64,000 nt of DNA from Actinoplanes aureus (lineage in GTDB: Bacteria; Actinomycetota; Actinomycetes; Mycobacteriales; Micromonosporaceae). How positions within the stretch are numbered: the first letter of the stretch is position 1; the number at the start of each line of letters is the position of its first letter. The notes under the pieces were generated by a model. It was given only the letters and a program-made list of their open reading frames with translations, did no database searches and was not told where the DNA came from. The position numbers were made by a program, and so were the translations under genes. The stretch is from positions 62,001 to 126,000 of the forward strand of contig NZ_JADQTO010000007.1 in the NCBI RefSeq assembly GCF_015704865.1, given 5' to 3'. Shown one piece after another: positions 9,087 to 18,799 of this stretch.

Positions 9087-10224
9087 GGATCAGGTCGGCC
9101 GGCAGTGGAACCCCGACCGGCTCGGGCAGCACGCCGTGCGCCTGGAGGAAGCCCTGGACCGACCGCTGCCAGCCGAAGTTCTCGGCGCGGGCCCGGGCGG
9201 CCGCCCGGCGCTCGGTCCGGGGACGCTCCATCAGGCCGCTCACCGCGTCGGCGAACGCCTCCGCGGTCCCCGGAACCGCCACGCCGGCCTCACCGACCAC
9301 CTCGGGCAGGGCGCTCTGCTCGTTCACCACCACCGGGGTGCCGCAGGCCAGCGACTCCAGCGCGGCCAGGCCGAAAGTCTCCACCGGACCCGGCGACAGC
9401 GTGACGTCCGCGCTGGCCAGCAGCGCCGCCACGGCACGGCGGTCGGAGATGTGCCCGGCGAAGCGAACCGGCAGACGAGCCGCCCGGTACGCCAGCGCGG
9501 TCCGCCGGGTGCCGTCGCCCGCCATTACCAGCACGGCCGGGACCTTGCCGTTGCGCAGGGCGGCGACGGCGTCCACCGCCAGCTCGGGCCGTTTCGCCGC
9601 GGACAACCGGCTGGCGTAGACGACCAGCAGCTCGTCCGGGCGGGCGTAGCGGGACCGCACCCCCACGTCCATCCGGCTCGGATTGAACACCTCCAGGTCC
9701 ACACCGAGCGGGACCTCGACCAGGTTGGGCACGCCCAGCCGGCGGAATTCGGCGGCCGCGAACGCGGTGGTGCAGACGATGGTGTCGAACGCTTCGGCGG
9801 TCCGCTGGTTGAACCGGTCGGCGAGGGTGTCCCGCTTCGGCATCCCCCACACGCCGAGCAGCCCGGCCAGGCTCTCGTGGGAGACCATCATCGAGCGGAC
9901 CCCGCGCTGCCGGGCCCAGTTGCCGGTCCAGCGCAGGGTGGTCCGGTCGGAGACCTCGATCCGGTCCGGCTCCAGGCTGTCCAGCAGCTTGGTGAGCTCA
10001 CGCCGGCCGGCCAGCACCCGGTATCCGCCGGTGCGTGGCAGCGGTGCGCTGGGCAGCGTGATGACCCGGCCCTGCTTAGTCATCTTGTCGGAGTGCCGAC
10101 GGCCGGGGATGACGAGGACCGCCTCGTGCCCGGCCCGTTGGTAACCCCGGCCGAGCTGCCTGAGTGCGGTGCGTAGTCCACCGGTATGGACCGTGACGAA
10201 GTTGGCCAGGCGAACGATGCGCAT
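9022..10224 (-). CDS. GT4-type glycosyltransferase
   Basis: A 400-residue GT-B fold glycosyltransferase (glycosyl transferases group 1). The N-terminal acceptor domain begins MRIVRLANFVTVHTGGLRT, typical of enzymes acting on lipid or cell-envelope acceptors. The C-terminal half has the nucleotide-sugar site LVVYASRLSAAKRPEL and the E-x7-E motif within SPGPVETFGLAALESLACG, ending in GTPVVVNEQSALPEVVGEAG. It probably uses a GDP- or UDP-activated sugar; donor and acceptor cannot be read from sequence. The gene sits between the MBL protein and rph, where the mycobacterial block has no such gene, and its 3' end is duplicated downstream. Confidence 0.88.
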   Translation of the reverse strand: MRIVRLANFVTVHTGGLRTALRQLGRGYQRAGHEAVLVIPGRRHSDKMTKQGRVITLPSAPLPRTGGYRVLAGRRELTKLLDSLEPDRIEVSDRTTLRWTGNWARQRGVRSMMVSHESLAGLLGVWGMPKRDTLADRFNQRTAEAFDTIVCTTAFAAAEFRRLGVPNLVEVPLGVDLEVFNPSRMDVGVRSRYARPDELLVVYASRLSAAKRPELAVDAVAALRNGKVPAVLVMAGDGTRRTALAYRAARLPVRFAGHISDRRAVAALLASADVTLSPGPVETFGLAALESLACGTPVVVNEQSALPEVVGEAGVAVPGTAEAFADAVSGLMERPRTERRAAARARAENFGWQRSVQGFLQAHGVLPEPVGVPLPADLIRPAVPRTRKPGTDEAGAARYA

Positions 10225-10289
10225 GCAACAACTCCAAGATCACGACACGTGGTGCATCGGTGCTGAGCCGATCCCGCCCCCGTACCGGC

Positions 10290-11036
10290 TCAGAGATCGT
10301 ATCTGGCGCCCGGTCGGACTACTTCGACCGGTCCCGCGTAAGCGTCGCCGGCGGCCTCCACAATAGAGGCCTCACTGGCCCAGGCCGGCACGAGATGGGT
10401 CAGCAGGAGCTTGGCCACGTCCGCCTTGGTGGCGGCCTCACCTGCTTCTCCACCGGTCAGATGCAGGTCCGGCGGGTTGGACACACCGTCCTGATAGCTG
10501 GCCTCACAGAGGAACAGATCGGCGCCGGCGGCCAGCCGCAGCAGCGCCTCGCACGGCGCGGTGTCCGACGAGTAGGCCAGCACCCGGCCGTTGTGCTCGA
10601 TTCGCACGCCGTACGTCTCCACCGGATGGTTGACCCGGTCGACGGTGACCGTCAGCGGGCCGATCGGGAACGTGCCCGGCTGCAACCCGTAGAAGGTGTA
10701 GACGTCGTCCACCGGCTCGCCCTCGGTGCTGTAGGCGGCGGCGATCCGCTCCGCGGCGCCCAGCGGCGCGTAGACCGGCAGCGGCGGCAGCGGGCCGGCC
10801 GGGTCGTAGCGGCGGACCACCACATAGGTGCACGCGTCCAGCATGTGGTCACAGTGCAGGTGAGTGAGCAGAATCGCATCGACGCGGCGCATGTCGGAGT
10901 AGCGCTGGAGCGCGGAGAGCGATCCGGACCCGAAGTCGATCAGGAGCCGGTACCCCTCGGCCTCCACGAGATAGGCCGAACACGCCGACTCGGGGCCGGG
11001 GAAACTTCCGGCACAACCGAGAACGGTTAGTCGCAT
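10290..11036 (-). CDS. MBL-fold phosphodiesterase-like hydrolase (Rv1339 type)
   Basis: A 248-residue metallo-beta-lactamase-fold enzyme with the dinuclear metal motif THLHCDHMLD, a GCAGSFPGPES N-terminus and later histidines in LHLTGGEAGE and LLLTHLVPAW. It resembles the RNase Z-like hydrolase of actinobacteria that lies next to rph. The M. tuberculosis counterpart, Rv1339, has been reported as an atypical cyclic-AMP phosphodiesterase, so that activity is a reasonable guess here but is not shown by the sequence. The start is supported by AGAGGGA placed 5 bp upstream. Together with rph and rdgB downstream it follows mycobacterial gene order, interrupted by the glycosyltransferase. Confidence 0.85.
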   Translation of the reverse strand: MRLTVLGCAGSFPGPESACSAYLVEAEGYRLLIDFGSGSLSALQRYSDMRRVDAILLTHLHCDHMLDACTYVVVRRYDPAGPLPPLPVYAPLGAAERIAAAYSTEGEPVDDVYTFYGLQPGTFPIGPLTVTVDRVNHPVETYGVRIEHNGRVLAYSSDTAPCEALLRLAAGADLFLCEASYQDGVSNPPDLHLTGGEAGEAATKADVAKLLLTHLVPAWASEASIVEAAGDAYAGPVEVVRPGARYDL

Positions 11037-11177
11037 GCGGGTCCCTCTGACTCACATCGGGTCGAACAACTCCGGGTCGTCCAGGCCCCGCCCGACCGGT
11101 CCGCGCTGGACTTGTCAGACCAGTCAATCACGGAGCGAAGCGTACGCCCCGACCAGTGCCTGGCGTTAACAACTGAT

Positions 11178-11195
11178 CGATTTGTCGCTAAATCG
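11178..11195. promoter_or_regulatory. Small inverted repeat upstream of the 11310 gene
   Basis: CGATTT and AAATCG are separated by 6 bp within the 270-bp gap between two divergent genes. The element lies in the likely promoter zone and could bind a dimeric regulator. The arms are short and may be chance. Confidence 0.25.
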
Positions 11196-11309
11196 ACAAC
11201 GCACATCACAGCCGTCGTGACCTCGGTCATCGCCGACCCCGCCGTCACGTCGAGTGAGCTTTCGGCGTTGCACAGGGTAATACGTCCAAGGTCATCTCTA
11301 GGAGGCGAC

Positions 11310-11696
11310 GTGACCGCGGTCGAACAGGCCCGCACTACCCCTACCGCGGCGTCCGGAAACGCGCCGGTCGCATCGACGACCGGCCAGGATGTGGTGGCCT
11401 TCCGCTTCCCCGCGCCGGACGATCCGGCGCCCGGCGCCGGGCGCATGCTCGCCATGGCGCTCTACGGCGCGGTGCTGGGTCTGACCGGTGTCGCCGTCGG
11501 CCTGTACGCCGTACTCGCGGTCTTCGGCGGCGCGCCCCGCTGGTACCTGCCGGTCCTGGCGGTACTGACGCTGCTCAGCGTCGGGCCGGCGGCCGCCGCC
11601 TTCCTCGCCATCCACCAGCGCAGGCTGCCCTGGTACCTGATGGCGGCGTCCGCCCCGCCGATGCTCGCCGCGGTCCTCGTGGCGCTGGCCTACTGA
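11310..11696 (+). CDS. Small membrane protein of unknown function
   Basis: A 128-residue protein. About 45 polar residues (EQARTTPTAASG and on) are followed by three predicted membrane helices: one around MLAMALYGAVLGLTGVAVGL, one around YLPVLAVLTLLSVGPAAAAF, and one at the C-terminus around YLMAASAPPMLAAVLVALAY. The GTG at 11310 is chosen because AGGAGG ends 4 bp upstream; the open frame continues further back without a ribosome site. No family is recognised. It sits convergent to cysM, in the position where mycobacteria carry a rhomboid protease and murI, but resembles neither. Confidence 0.7.
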   Translation: MTAVEQARTTPTAASGNAPVASTTGQDVVAFRFPAPDDPAPGAGRMLAMALYGAVLGLTGVAVGLYAVLAVFGGAPRWYLPVLAVLTLLSVGPAAAAFLAIHQRRLPWYLMAASAPPMLAAVLVALAY

Positions 11697-11700
11697 GCCG

Positions 11701-12986
<1,286 letters not shown>

Positions 12987-13124
12987 GACTGTCATGCTCC
13001 TAGAGATGTCGTACGGGATTTCGGGCAGGGCCGGTTGTTACGGGTCGCGACTAACGACAACGACACTCGTAGAACACCGACGCCGGGCTCTGCCCGAACA
13101 TGTACGACTGCACGGAGGTGGAAA

Positions 13125-13556
13125 TCACGCCTTCACCGTCGCATCCACGATGTTGACCTCTTCTTCGGTCACCACACCGTCCACGATACGGAACGACCGG
13201 ATCTCCTCGGAATCAGGCTCGCGGGTCGAGACCAGGAGATAATGCGCGTTCGGCTCGCCGGCGAAGGAGATGTCGGTCCGAGACGGAAACGCCTCCGTGG
13301 CGGTGTGCGAGTGGTAGATCACCACCGGCTCCTCGTCACGGTCGTCCATCTCGCGCCACACCCGCAGGTGCTCCATCGAGTCGAACTCGTAGAAGGTCAT
13401 CGAACGCGCGGCGTTGTCCATCGGGATGTGCCGGGCCGGCACGTCACTGCCGATCGGGCCGGCGACGACGCCACAGGCCTCGTCGGGGTGGTCCCGGCGG
13501 GCGTGGGCGACGATCGCCTGGACGATCGCACTGTCGATGGTCAGCACGCCGTTCAC
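13125..13556 (-). CDS. mec: JAMM/MPN metallopeptidase Mec
   Basis: A 143-residue zinc peptidase of the Mec family. It releases newly made cysteine from the CysO-Cys adduct, completing the CysO/CysM route. All JAMM residues are visible: E26 in DEACGVVAG, H82 and H84 in YHSHTATEAF, S92 and D95 in PSRTDISFA. The GTG at 13556 gives an N-terminus MNGVLTIDSAIV that aligns with the family; a GTG at 13598 would add 14 residues without a better ribosome site. It lies in the same minus-strand unit as cysO and cysM. It may also trim the extended CysO tail. Confidence 0.93.
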   Translation of the reverse strand: MNGVLTIDSAIVQAIVAHARRDHPDEACGVVAGPIGSDVPARHIPMDNAARSMTFYEFDSMEHLRVWREMDDRDEEPVVIYHSHTATEAFPSRTDISFAGEPNAHYLLVSTREPDSEEIRSFRIVDGVVTEEEVNIVDATVKA

Positions 13557-13606
13557 ATTACCGTGAGAATTCACGACCCCGACCGTGGCAGTGCCCACAC
13601 CGAGCG

Positions 13607-14107
13607 CTACTTGATCTCGGGCAACGCATTGAGCAGGGACTCCTGGAGATAGCCCAGGTAGGCATAGACCGACAGCTGGAAGACCCGGCTGGAGCCCGGA
13701 TCCTCGAGCACCGCCTCGTCCAGCTCGTCGGCCAGGTCGGTGTCGGCCTGGATCTCCAGACGGGTGCCCATCGCGAGCCGGGCGTCGTTGATCGCCCGCA
13801 ACCAGGCCTCGGCGGCCTCGCCGTCCAGGCGTACCTCACCCTCGCCCTCGTCGGGCAGGGCCGCGAGAATCGCGCCCGCCTGATCGATCTTGGCGGTCTT
13901 GAGATCGCCCTCGGTGTAGAGGCGGAACTCCTGCGAATCCTCCGGCCGATCCGGATAGATGTCCGGGAAGAGCCGGTCCACCACCGGGTCGGTGTGGTCC
14001 ATGCCGTCGGTCAGCAGGCCGACCACCTCGGCGGCCACCTTGCGCAGGACCCGCACCTCGTCGTACGCGAAAGTGGCCACACACTGGCCGCCACTGCGTC
14101 GGAACAT
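13607..14107 (-). CDS. DUF2017 family protein
   Basis: A 166-residue, mostly helical and acidic protein (for example RPEDSQEFRLYTEGDLKTAK and DEGEGEVRLDGEAAEAWL) matching DUF2017, a family found beside clpS in actinobacteria. Its biochemical role is unknown. The ATG at 14107 follows GGGGAAG with 3 bp spacing; an upstream GTG at 14119 is possible. The 36-bp gap to clpS and the same strand suggest co-transcription, and a link to ClpS-dependent proteolysis is inferred from this only. Confidence 0.85.
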   Translation of the reverse strand: MFRRSGGQCVATFAYDEVRVLRKVAAEVVGLLTDGMDHTDPVVDRLFPDIYPDRPEDSQEFRLYTEGDLKTAKIDQAGAILAALPDEGEGEVRLDGEAAEAWLRAINDARLAMGTRLEIQADTDLADELDEAVLEDPGSSRVFQLSVYAYLGYLQESLLNALPEIK

Positions 14108-14143
14108 GCTCTTCCCCACCCGGTTTGTTTGACCAGCTCAGTG

Positions 14144-14434
14144 TCAGGCCCGGTCCACAGTTGCCCAGAGACCGTATCCGTGCAGTTGGTTGGCGTCCAT
14201 CTCCATGCGCTCGCGGGCGCCGGAGGAAACCACTGCCTTGCCTTTCGTGTGCACATCCATCATCAGCTGCTCCGCCTTTTCCTTGCTGTAGCCGAAGAGC
14301 TTCTGGAAGACCCATGTCACGTACGACATGAGGTTGACCGGGTCGTCCCAGACGATGGTCACCCACGGCCGGTCCTCGGCCGGTACTTCCTCGATCTCCG
14401 GCGTCTCGACGGGAGCAACCTGAGGCAACGCCAT
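14144..14434 (-). CDS. clpS: ATP-dependent Clp protease adaptor ClpS
   Basis: A 96-residue adaptor that hands N-degron substrates to the ClpC/ClpP protease. A flexible acidic N-terminus (about 20 residues) is followed by the ClpS core: [20 protein letters not shown], with the DDPVN loop that binds the N-terminal residue, then [17 protein letters not shown], and [19 protein letters not shown] at the end. Length and motifs are standard. It heads the minus-strand block and is divergent from pncB. Confidence 0.95.
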   Translation of the reverse strand: MALPQVAPVETPEIEEVPAEDRPWVTIVWDDPVNLMSYVTWVFQKLFGYSKEKAEQLMMDVHTKGKAVVSSGARERMEMDANQLHGYGLWATVDRA

Positions 14435-14539
14435 GCCCCCATGTTGCCACCGGATTCGGCGAACCGGTGAACCGGAGCGCCGAACTGCAGGTCAGAACGG
14501 GTTCGCTGCCCGTGTCCCGCGCCGTAACCGACGGCGCAA

Positions 14540-14545
14540 TAGGGT
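14540..14545 (+). promoter_or_regulatory. Probable -10 box for a leaderless pncB transcript
   Basis: TAGGGT fits the actinobacterial TANNNT -10 box. It ends 6 bp before the GTG of pncB, and there is no ribosome site between them. This spacing is that of leaderless messages, where transcription starts at the start codon. Confidence 0.45.
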
Positions 14546-14551
14546 AGGTCC

Positions 14552-15838
14552 GTGGAGAGCATCACCCCGGCCCTGATGACGGACCACTATGAGCTGACCA
14601 TGATCAGCGCCGCGCTCAAGGACGGCACCGCGGACCGCAGCTGCGTGTTCGAGGTGTTCGCCCGCCGCCTGCCGACCGGCCGGCGGTACGGGGTGGTCGC
14701 CGGCACCGGCCGGCTGATCGACCTGATCCGGGACTTCCGGTTCGACGAGGGCGATATCTCGTTCCTGCGCTCGGCCGGGATCGTCGACGAGGCCACCGCG
14801 GCCTGGCTGGCGAACTACCGGTTCAGCGGCGACGTGGAGGGCTACCTCGAGGGTGAGCTGTTCTTCCCCGGATCACCGATTCTCACCATTTCCGGCGGTT
14901 TCGCGGAGTGCGTGGTGCTGGAGACGCTGATCCTGTCGGTGCTCAACCACGACTGCGCCATCGCGGCCGCCGCCGCCCGGATGGTCACCGCCGCCCGCGG
15001 CCGGCCGATCATCGAGATGGGCTCCCGGCGGACCCACGAGCAGGCCGCGGTGGCCGCTGCCCGGGCGGCGTACCTGGCCGGTTTCGCCTCGACGTCGAAC
15101 CTGGCGGCCGGACGGGCCTACGGGATTCCGACCACGGGCACCTCGGCGCACGCGTTCACGCTGCTGCACGACGACGAGCCGACCGCGTTCGGATCGCAGG
15201 TGGCGGCGCTCGGGAAGAACACGACGCTGCTCGTCGACACGTACGACATCAGCCAGGGCATCCGCAACGCGATCGCGGTCGCCGGGCCGGATCTGCGGGC
15301 CGTACGCATCGACTCGGGTGATCTCTCGGTGCTGGCGCAGCAGTCCCGCGAGCTGTTGGACTCGCTCGGCGCCACCGAGACAAAGATCATTGTTTCCGGC
15401 GACATGGACGAGTACTCGATCGCCACGCTGGCCGCCGAGCCGGTGGACCTGTACGGCGCCGGCACCGCGGTGGTCACCGGCTCCGGAGCGCCCACCGCCG
15501 GGCTCGTCTACAAGCTGGTCGAGGTCGACGGGCGCCCGGTGGTCAAGCGCTCGGAGAACAAGGCCACGGTCGGCGGCCGCAAGACCGCGGTGCGCCGCCA
15601 CAAGCCCACCGGGACCGCCACCGAGGAGATCATCTTCTCCCAGGGGGTGCCCGACCATCAGCCCAACGACCGGCTGCTGCAACGCACGTACGTGGCCGGC
15701 GGTGAGGTGCAGCCGACCCCCACCCTGGCGGAATCCCGCGACCACCTGCGGCAGTGCCTGATCTCCATCCCGTGGGAGGGCCTCAAGCTCTCCGCCGGTG
15801 ATCCCGCCATCCCCGTCGTCATCGTTCCCACCGCCTGA
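14552..15838 (+). CDS. pncB: Nicotinate phosphoribosyltransferase
   Basis: Joins nicotinate to phosphoribosyl pyrophosphate, giving nicotinate mononucleotide for NAD salvage. The 428-residue protein starts MESITPALMTDHYELTMI, the usual family opening, and contains EMGSRRTHEQAAV, GTSAHAFTLLH, VDTYDISQGI and the IDSGDLSVL phosphate-site region. A His in the SAHAF segment is the candidate phosphohistidine. The GTG at 14552 appears to be leaderless. It is followed 44 bp later by pncA, which supplies its nicotinate, and is divergent from clpS as in mycobacteria. Confidence 0.95.
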   Translation: MESITPALMTDHYELTMISAALKDGTADRSCVFEVFARRLPTGRRYGVVAGTGRLIDLIRDFRFDEGDISFLRSAGIVDEATAAWLANYRFSGDVEGYLEGELFFPGSPILTISGGFAECVVLETLILSVLNHDCAIAAAAARMVTAARGRPIIEMGSRRTHEQAAVAAARAAYLAGFASTSNLAAGRAYGIPTTGTSAHAFTLLHDDEPTAFGSQVAALGKNTTLLVDTYDISQGIRNAIAVAGPDLRAVRIDSGDLSVLAQQSRELLDSLGATETKIIVSGDMDEYSIATLAAEPVDLYGAGTAVVTGSGAPTAGLVYKLVEVDGRPVVKRSENKATVGGRKTAVRRHKPTGTATEEIIFSQGVPDHQPNDRLLQRTYVAGGEVQPTPTLAESRDHLRQCLISIPWEGLKLSAGDPAIPVVIVPTA

Positions 15839-15882
15839 GGTCACGCACATGTTCGGTCAAGGAAGGTCGTGAACAAACTCCC

Positions 15883-16461
15883 ATGTCCCGCGCGCTGATC
15901 ATCGTCGACGTACAGAACGACTTCTGCGAAGGTGGCTCCCTGCCGGTCGCCGGCGGCGCCGCGGTCGCCAAGGGCATCTCCCTGGTGCTCGACAAGGCCG
16001 GCGCCCGCTGGGACCACGTGGTCGCCACGAAGGACTACCACATCGACCCGGGTGCGCACTTCAGCGACCATCCCGACTTCGTCGACTCGTGGCCGGCGCA
16101 CTGCGTGGTCGGCTCGTCCGGCGCCGAGTTCCACCCCGAACTGGTCACCGACCGGATCGAGGCGGTCTTCCACAAGGGCGAGCACCAGGCGGCCTACTCC
16201 GGCTTCGAGGGTCACACCGAGGCCGGCGAAACCCTCGCCGGCTGGCTGCGGGGCAAGGGAGTCACCGAGGTCGAGGTCGTGGGCATCGCAACCGACCATT
16301 GCGTACGCGCGACAGCGCTCGACGCCGCCGCGGAGGGGTTCGCCACCACCGTGCTGCTGGAGCTCACCGCCGGAGTGGCCCGGGCGACGACCGACGCCGC
16401 CCTGGAACAGCTCCGCGCCGCCTCGATCACCACGACCGGGAAACCCGTCGTTGACGCCTGA
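15883..16461 (+). CDS. pncA: Nicotinamidase
   Basis: Deamidates nicotinamide to nicotinate for PncB next door. The 192-residue isochorismatase-like hydrolase begins MSRALIIVDVQNDFCEGG, which contains the catalytic Asp. It has the metal-binding DYHIDPGAHFSDHPD, the lysine in VFHKGEHQ and the nucleophilic cysteine in GIATDHCVRATALDAA. In other actinobacteria this enzyme activates pyrazinamide. The next gene starts inside its last codons. Confidence 0.95.
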   Translation: MSRALIIVDVQNDFCEGGSLPVAGGAAVAKGISLVLDKAGARWDHVVATKDYHIDPGAHFSDHPDFVDSWPAHCVVGSSGAEFHPELVTDRIEAVFHKGEHQAAYSGFEGHTEAGETLAGWLRGKGVTEVEVVGIATDHCVRATALDAAAEGFATTVLLELTAGVARATTDAALEQLRAASITTTGKPVVDA

Positions 16462-16942
16462 GATCCGGCCCCTCACCGACGACGACTGGCCCGCGGTGTG
16501 GGAGATCATCAGTGAGGTGGTGCGGGCTCAGGAGACGTTCCCGTACGACCCGGGCATGACCTCGTCGGATGCTCGCGCCATGTGGGTCGAGCGGCCGCCC
16601 GGGCGTACCGTGGTCGCGGTCTCCGCCGGCGAGATCGCCGGCACCGCGAAGATGGGGCCGAACCGTGCCGGGCCCGGCGCCCACATCGCAACCGCGAGCT
16701 ACATGGTCGCGGCCGCCGCGCGCGGCCGCGGGGTGGGCACCGCGCTGTGCCGGCACAGCGTCGACTGGGCGAGACAGCAGGGGTACGCGGGAGTCCAGTT
16801 CAACGCCGTGGTGGAAGCGAACACGGCGGCTGTGGACCTGTACCGGCGGGAGGGCTTCCAGATCATCGGTACGGTGCCGCGCGCTTTCGACCACCCGGTG
16901 CACGGCCGGGTAGGTCTGCACCTCATGTATCTGGAATTCTGA
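16451..16942 (+). CDS. GNAT-family N-acetyltransferase
   Basis: A 163-residue acetyl-CoA-dependent acetyltransferase. The acetyl-CoA loop is AAARGRGVGTALCRHSV, preceded by the strand ATASYMVA and followed by GVQFNAVVEANTAAVDLYRREGF, a typical GNAT core. The substrate is unknown. The best start is a TTG at 16451 inside the end of pncA (11-bp overlap); no ATG or GTG is placed better, and the longer open frame upstream is a shadow of pncA. Translation is probably coupled to pncA. Confidence 0.8.
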   Translation: MTPEIRPLTDDDWPAVWEIISEVVRAQETFPYDPGMTSSDARAMWVERPPGRTVVAVSAGEIAGTAKMGPNRAGPGAHIATASYMVAAAARGRGVGTALCRHSVDWARQQGYAGVQFNAVVEANTAAVDLYRREGFQIIGTVPRAFDHPVHGRVGLHLMYLEF

Positions 16943-16946
16943 CTTC

Positions 16947-17594
16947 ATGTCGCGACTTATCGATATCTGGCCGCAATTCGGACTGATCGTCCGAACCCGG
17001 CGCCTGGAGCTGCGCCTTCCCCGCGACGCGGACCTCGCCGGACTCGCCGACCTGGCGGCCGCCGGCGTCCACCCACCCGAGGAGCAGCCCTTCCTGGCGC
17101 CGTGGACCGACGGCACCCCGTCGGAGCGGGCAGAGTTCGTGCTGAAGGAACATTGGCGCGGCCTCTCCGGCTGGAGCCCCGCCAAATGGCAGCTCGCCCT
17201 CGGCGTCTTCCACGACGGCGAACCCCTCGGCGTGGTCGCGCTGCTGGCCCGTGACTTCGCCGTGGTCCGGCAGGTCACCACCTGGTCCTGGCTAGGTCTG
17301 CCCCACCACGGCGAGGGCTACGGCACCGAAGCCCGGGTCGGCCTGCTCACGCTCGCCTTCGACCATCTCGGAGCGGCCTCCGCCCGGACCGACGTCTTTC
17401 AGGACAATCACGCCTCACAGGCGGTGTCCCGCAAACTCGGCTACGAGCCCGACGGCATCGCGGTGGACGCCCGCGGCACCGAGGCCTTGATCTCCGACCG
17501 GCTGCGCCTCAGCCGCGAAAAATGGAACAGCCAGGACCGCCCTGCGGTCGCTATCGAAGGGGTGGCCGCATGTCTGCCGATGTTCGGCCTGTGA
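16947..17594 (+). CDS. RimJ/RimL-type GNAT acetyltransferase
   Basis: A 215-residue acetyltransferase. It opens with VRTRRLELRLPRDADLAGL, the usual start of the RimJ/RimL group, and has WLGLPHHGEGYGTEARVGLL as acetyl-CoA loop and DVFQDNHASQAVSRKLGYE near the end. Such proteins acetylate N-termini or small amines; the target cannot be inferred. GGAAT lies 9 bp before the ATG. The end overlaps the following hydrolase by 25 bp in another frame. Confidence 0.82.
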   Translation: MSRLIDIWPQFGLIVRTRRLELRLPRDADLAGLADLAAAGVHPPEEQPFLAPWTDGTPSERAEFVLKEHWRGLSGWSPAKWQLALGVFHDGEPLGVVALLARDFAVVRQVTTWSWLGLPHHGEGYGTEARVGLLTLAFDHLGAASARTDVFQDNHASQAVSRKLGYEPDGIAVDARGTEALISDRLRLSREKWNSQDRPAVAIEGVAACLPMFGL

Positions 17595-18199
17595 ACACCG
17601 CCGAGTCTTTCCTGCTGCTGCACGGCTGGCAGAACCGCCGTCCCCCGGCACACTGGCAGCACTGGCTCGCCGGCGAGCTCACCCGCCTGGGACACCCGGT
17701 CGACTACCCGCAGCTGCCCCACCCCGACCACCCCGACCTGGACACCTGGCTCACCGAGCTGCAAACCCGGGTCGCCGCGCTCCCCGGCCGGCGCCGCACC
17801 GTGCTGTGCCACAGCCTCTCCTGCCTGCTGTGGCTGAACGCCGCGGCCCGCTCAGCGGTGCCGGTCCCGGTGGACCGGGTCCTGCTGGTCGCCCCGCCAT
17901 CCCGGGAGATCACCCTCAGCCTTCCGGAGATCGCCGCCTTCGCCGTACCGGAAACCCTGACCCCCGACCATCTGCGTGCCGCGGCAAAACACACCCGCCT
18001 CATCGGCACCGACAACGACCCGTACTGCCCAGCCGGCCCTGCCCCCGCCTACGGCGACCGCCTGGACATCCCCACCCTCGTCCTGCCCGGCGCCGCCCAC
18101 CTGAACGTCGACGCCGGGTACGGTTCGTGGCCCTCACTCCTTGATTGGTGCCTGAGCCCGTCTCACGACCACCCCATCACCCACCGCCCGGCCGTCTGA
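17570..18199 (+). CDS. Small alpha/beta hydrolase (RBBP9/YdeN type)
   Basis: A 209-residue serine hydrolase of the RBBP9/YdeN group. The strand-loop LLLHGWQNRRPPAHWQHWL, the nucleophile elbow VLCHSLSCLLWL (Ser within H-S-L-S, where others have GHSxG), the acid in GTDNDPYCP and the histidine in PGAAHLN give a full catalytic triad. The substrate is unknown. The ATG at 17570 has GAAGGGG about 7 bp upstream and lies within the preceding acetyltransferase gene. It ends the NAD-salvage gene run. Confidence 0.82.
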   Translation: MSADVRPVNTAESFLLLHGWQNRRPPAHWQHWLAGELTRLGHPVDYPQLPHPDHPDLDTWLTELQTRVAALPGRRRTVLCHSLSCLLWLNAAARSAVPVPVDRVLLVAPPSREITLSLPEIAAFAVPETLTPDHLRAAAKHTRLIGTDNDPYCPAGPAPAYGDRLDIPTLVLPGAAHLNVDAGYGSWPSLLDWCLSPSHDHPITHRPAV

Positions 18200-18468
18200 A
18201 CAGCCAATCTTCCGAACGGTCGGCCGGTCGGCCACGCCCGGGCCGGACGCCCTACCTCAGCGACAGCCGCGACCGCAGCCGCAGCTGGTCGCACTCGCCC
18301 AAGCGCAGACCACGGCCCGCCGGATGATCCGGCAGGCACGACCCCACGTCACCTCAGCCAGCACTCAGCCGACGGCCCGGCGGCCCAGCAGTCCCGCAGC
18401 CCAGCGGGTCCCGCGGCCCAGCGGTCCGGCAGCCCGGCGATCCTGCCGCCCAGCAGCCCAGGGCCCAG

Positions 18469-18670
18469 CAGGCTGGCAGCCCAGCAACCCGGCAGCCCGG
18501 CAGCCCAGCAGGCTGGCAGCCCAGCAACCCGGCAGCCCGGCATCCCAGCCGCCCAGCAGGCTGGCAGCCCAGCAACCCGGCAGCCCGGCATCCCAGCCGC
18601 CCAGCAGGCTGGCAGCCCAGCAACCCGGCGGCCCGGCAGTCCGCTCAGCAGGCTGGCAGCCCAGCCGGGC
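18469..18670. repeat. Minisatellite array A (five units, 40-48 bp)
   Basis: Units beginning caggctggcagcccagc start at 18469, 18509, 18557, 18605 and 18649. The third and fourth are nearly identical 48-bp copies. Flanking sequence from about 18355 is made of shorter cccagc/ccggcagc pieces of the same kind. The open frames across it on both strands are proline-alanine or leucine-alanine low complexity and shift register between units, so I treat it as non-coding. It opens a 1.1-kb stretch without genes. Confidence 0.85.
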
Positions 18671-18799
18671 TGGCCGACATACATCTAATCCGGCGCCTCC
18701 ATGACGTGCCTCAGCGCCAGCCGAACAGGCCGAGCTGTCCGGCATGCACTGATTCGGCTCGCTGGAGAGCGTGCTGCGGTTGCGGCTGCCGGCCGAGCC

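Noticed and set aside
18324..18704. Pro/Ala/Ser-rich frame on the plus strand and Trp/Leu/Ala-rich frames on the minus strand across array A.
   Set aside because: Unit lengths vary between 40, 48 and 44 bp, so the frame is not kept between copies, and there is no ribosome site or flanking domain.
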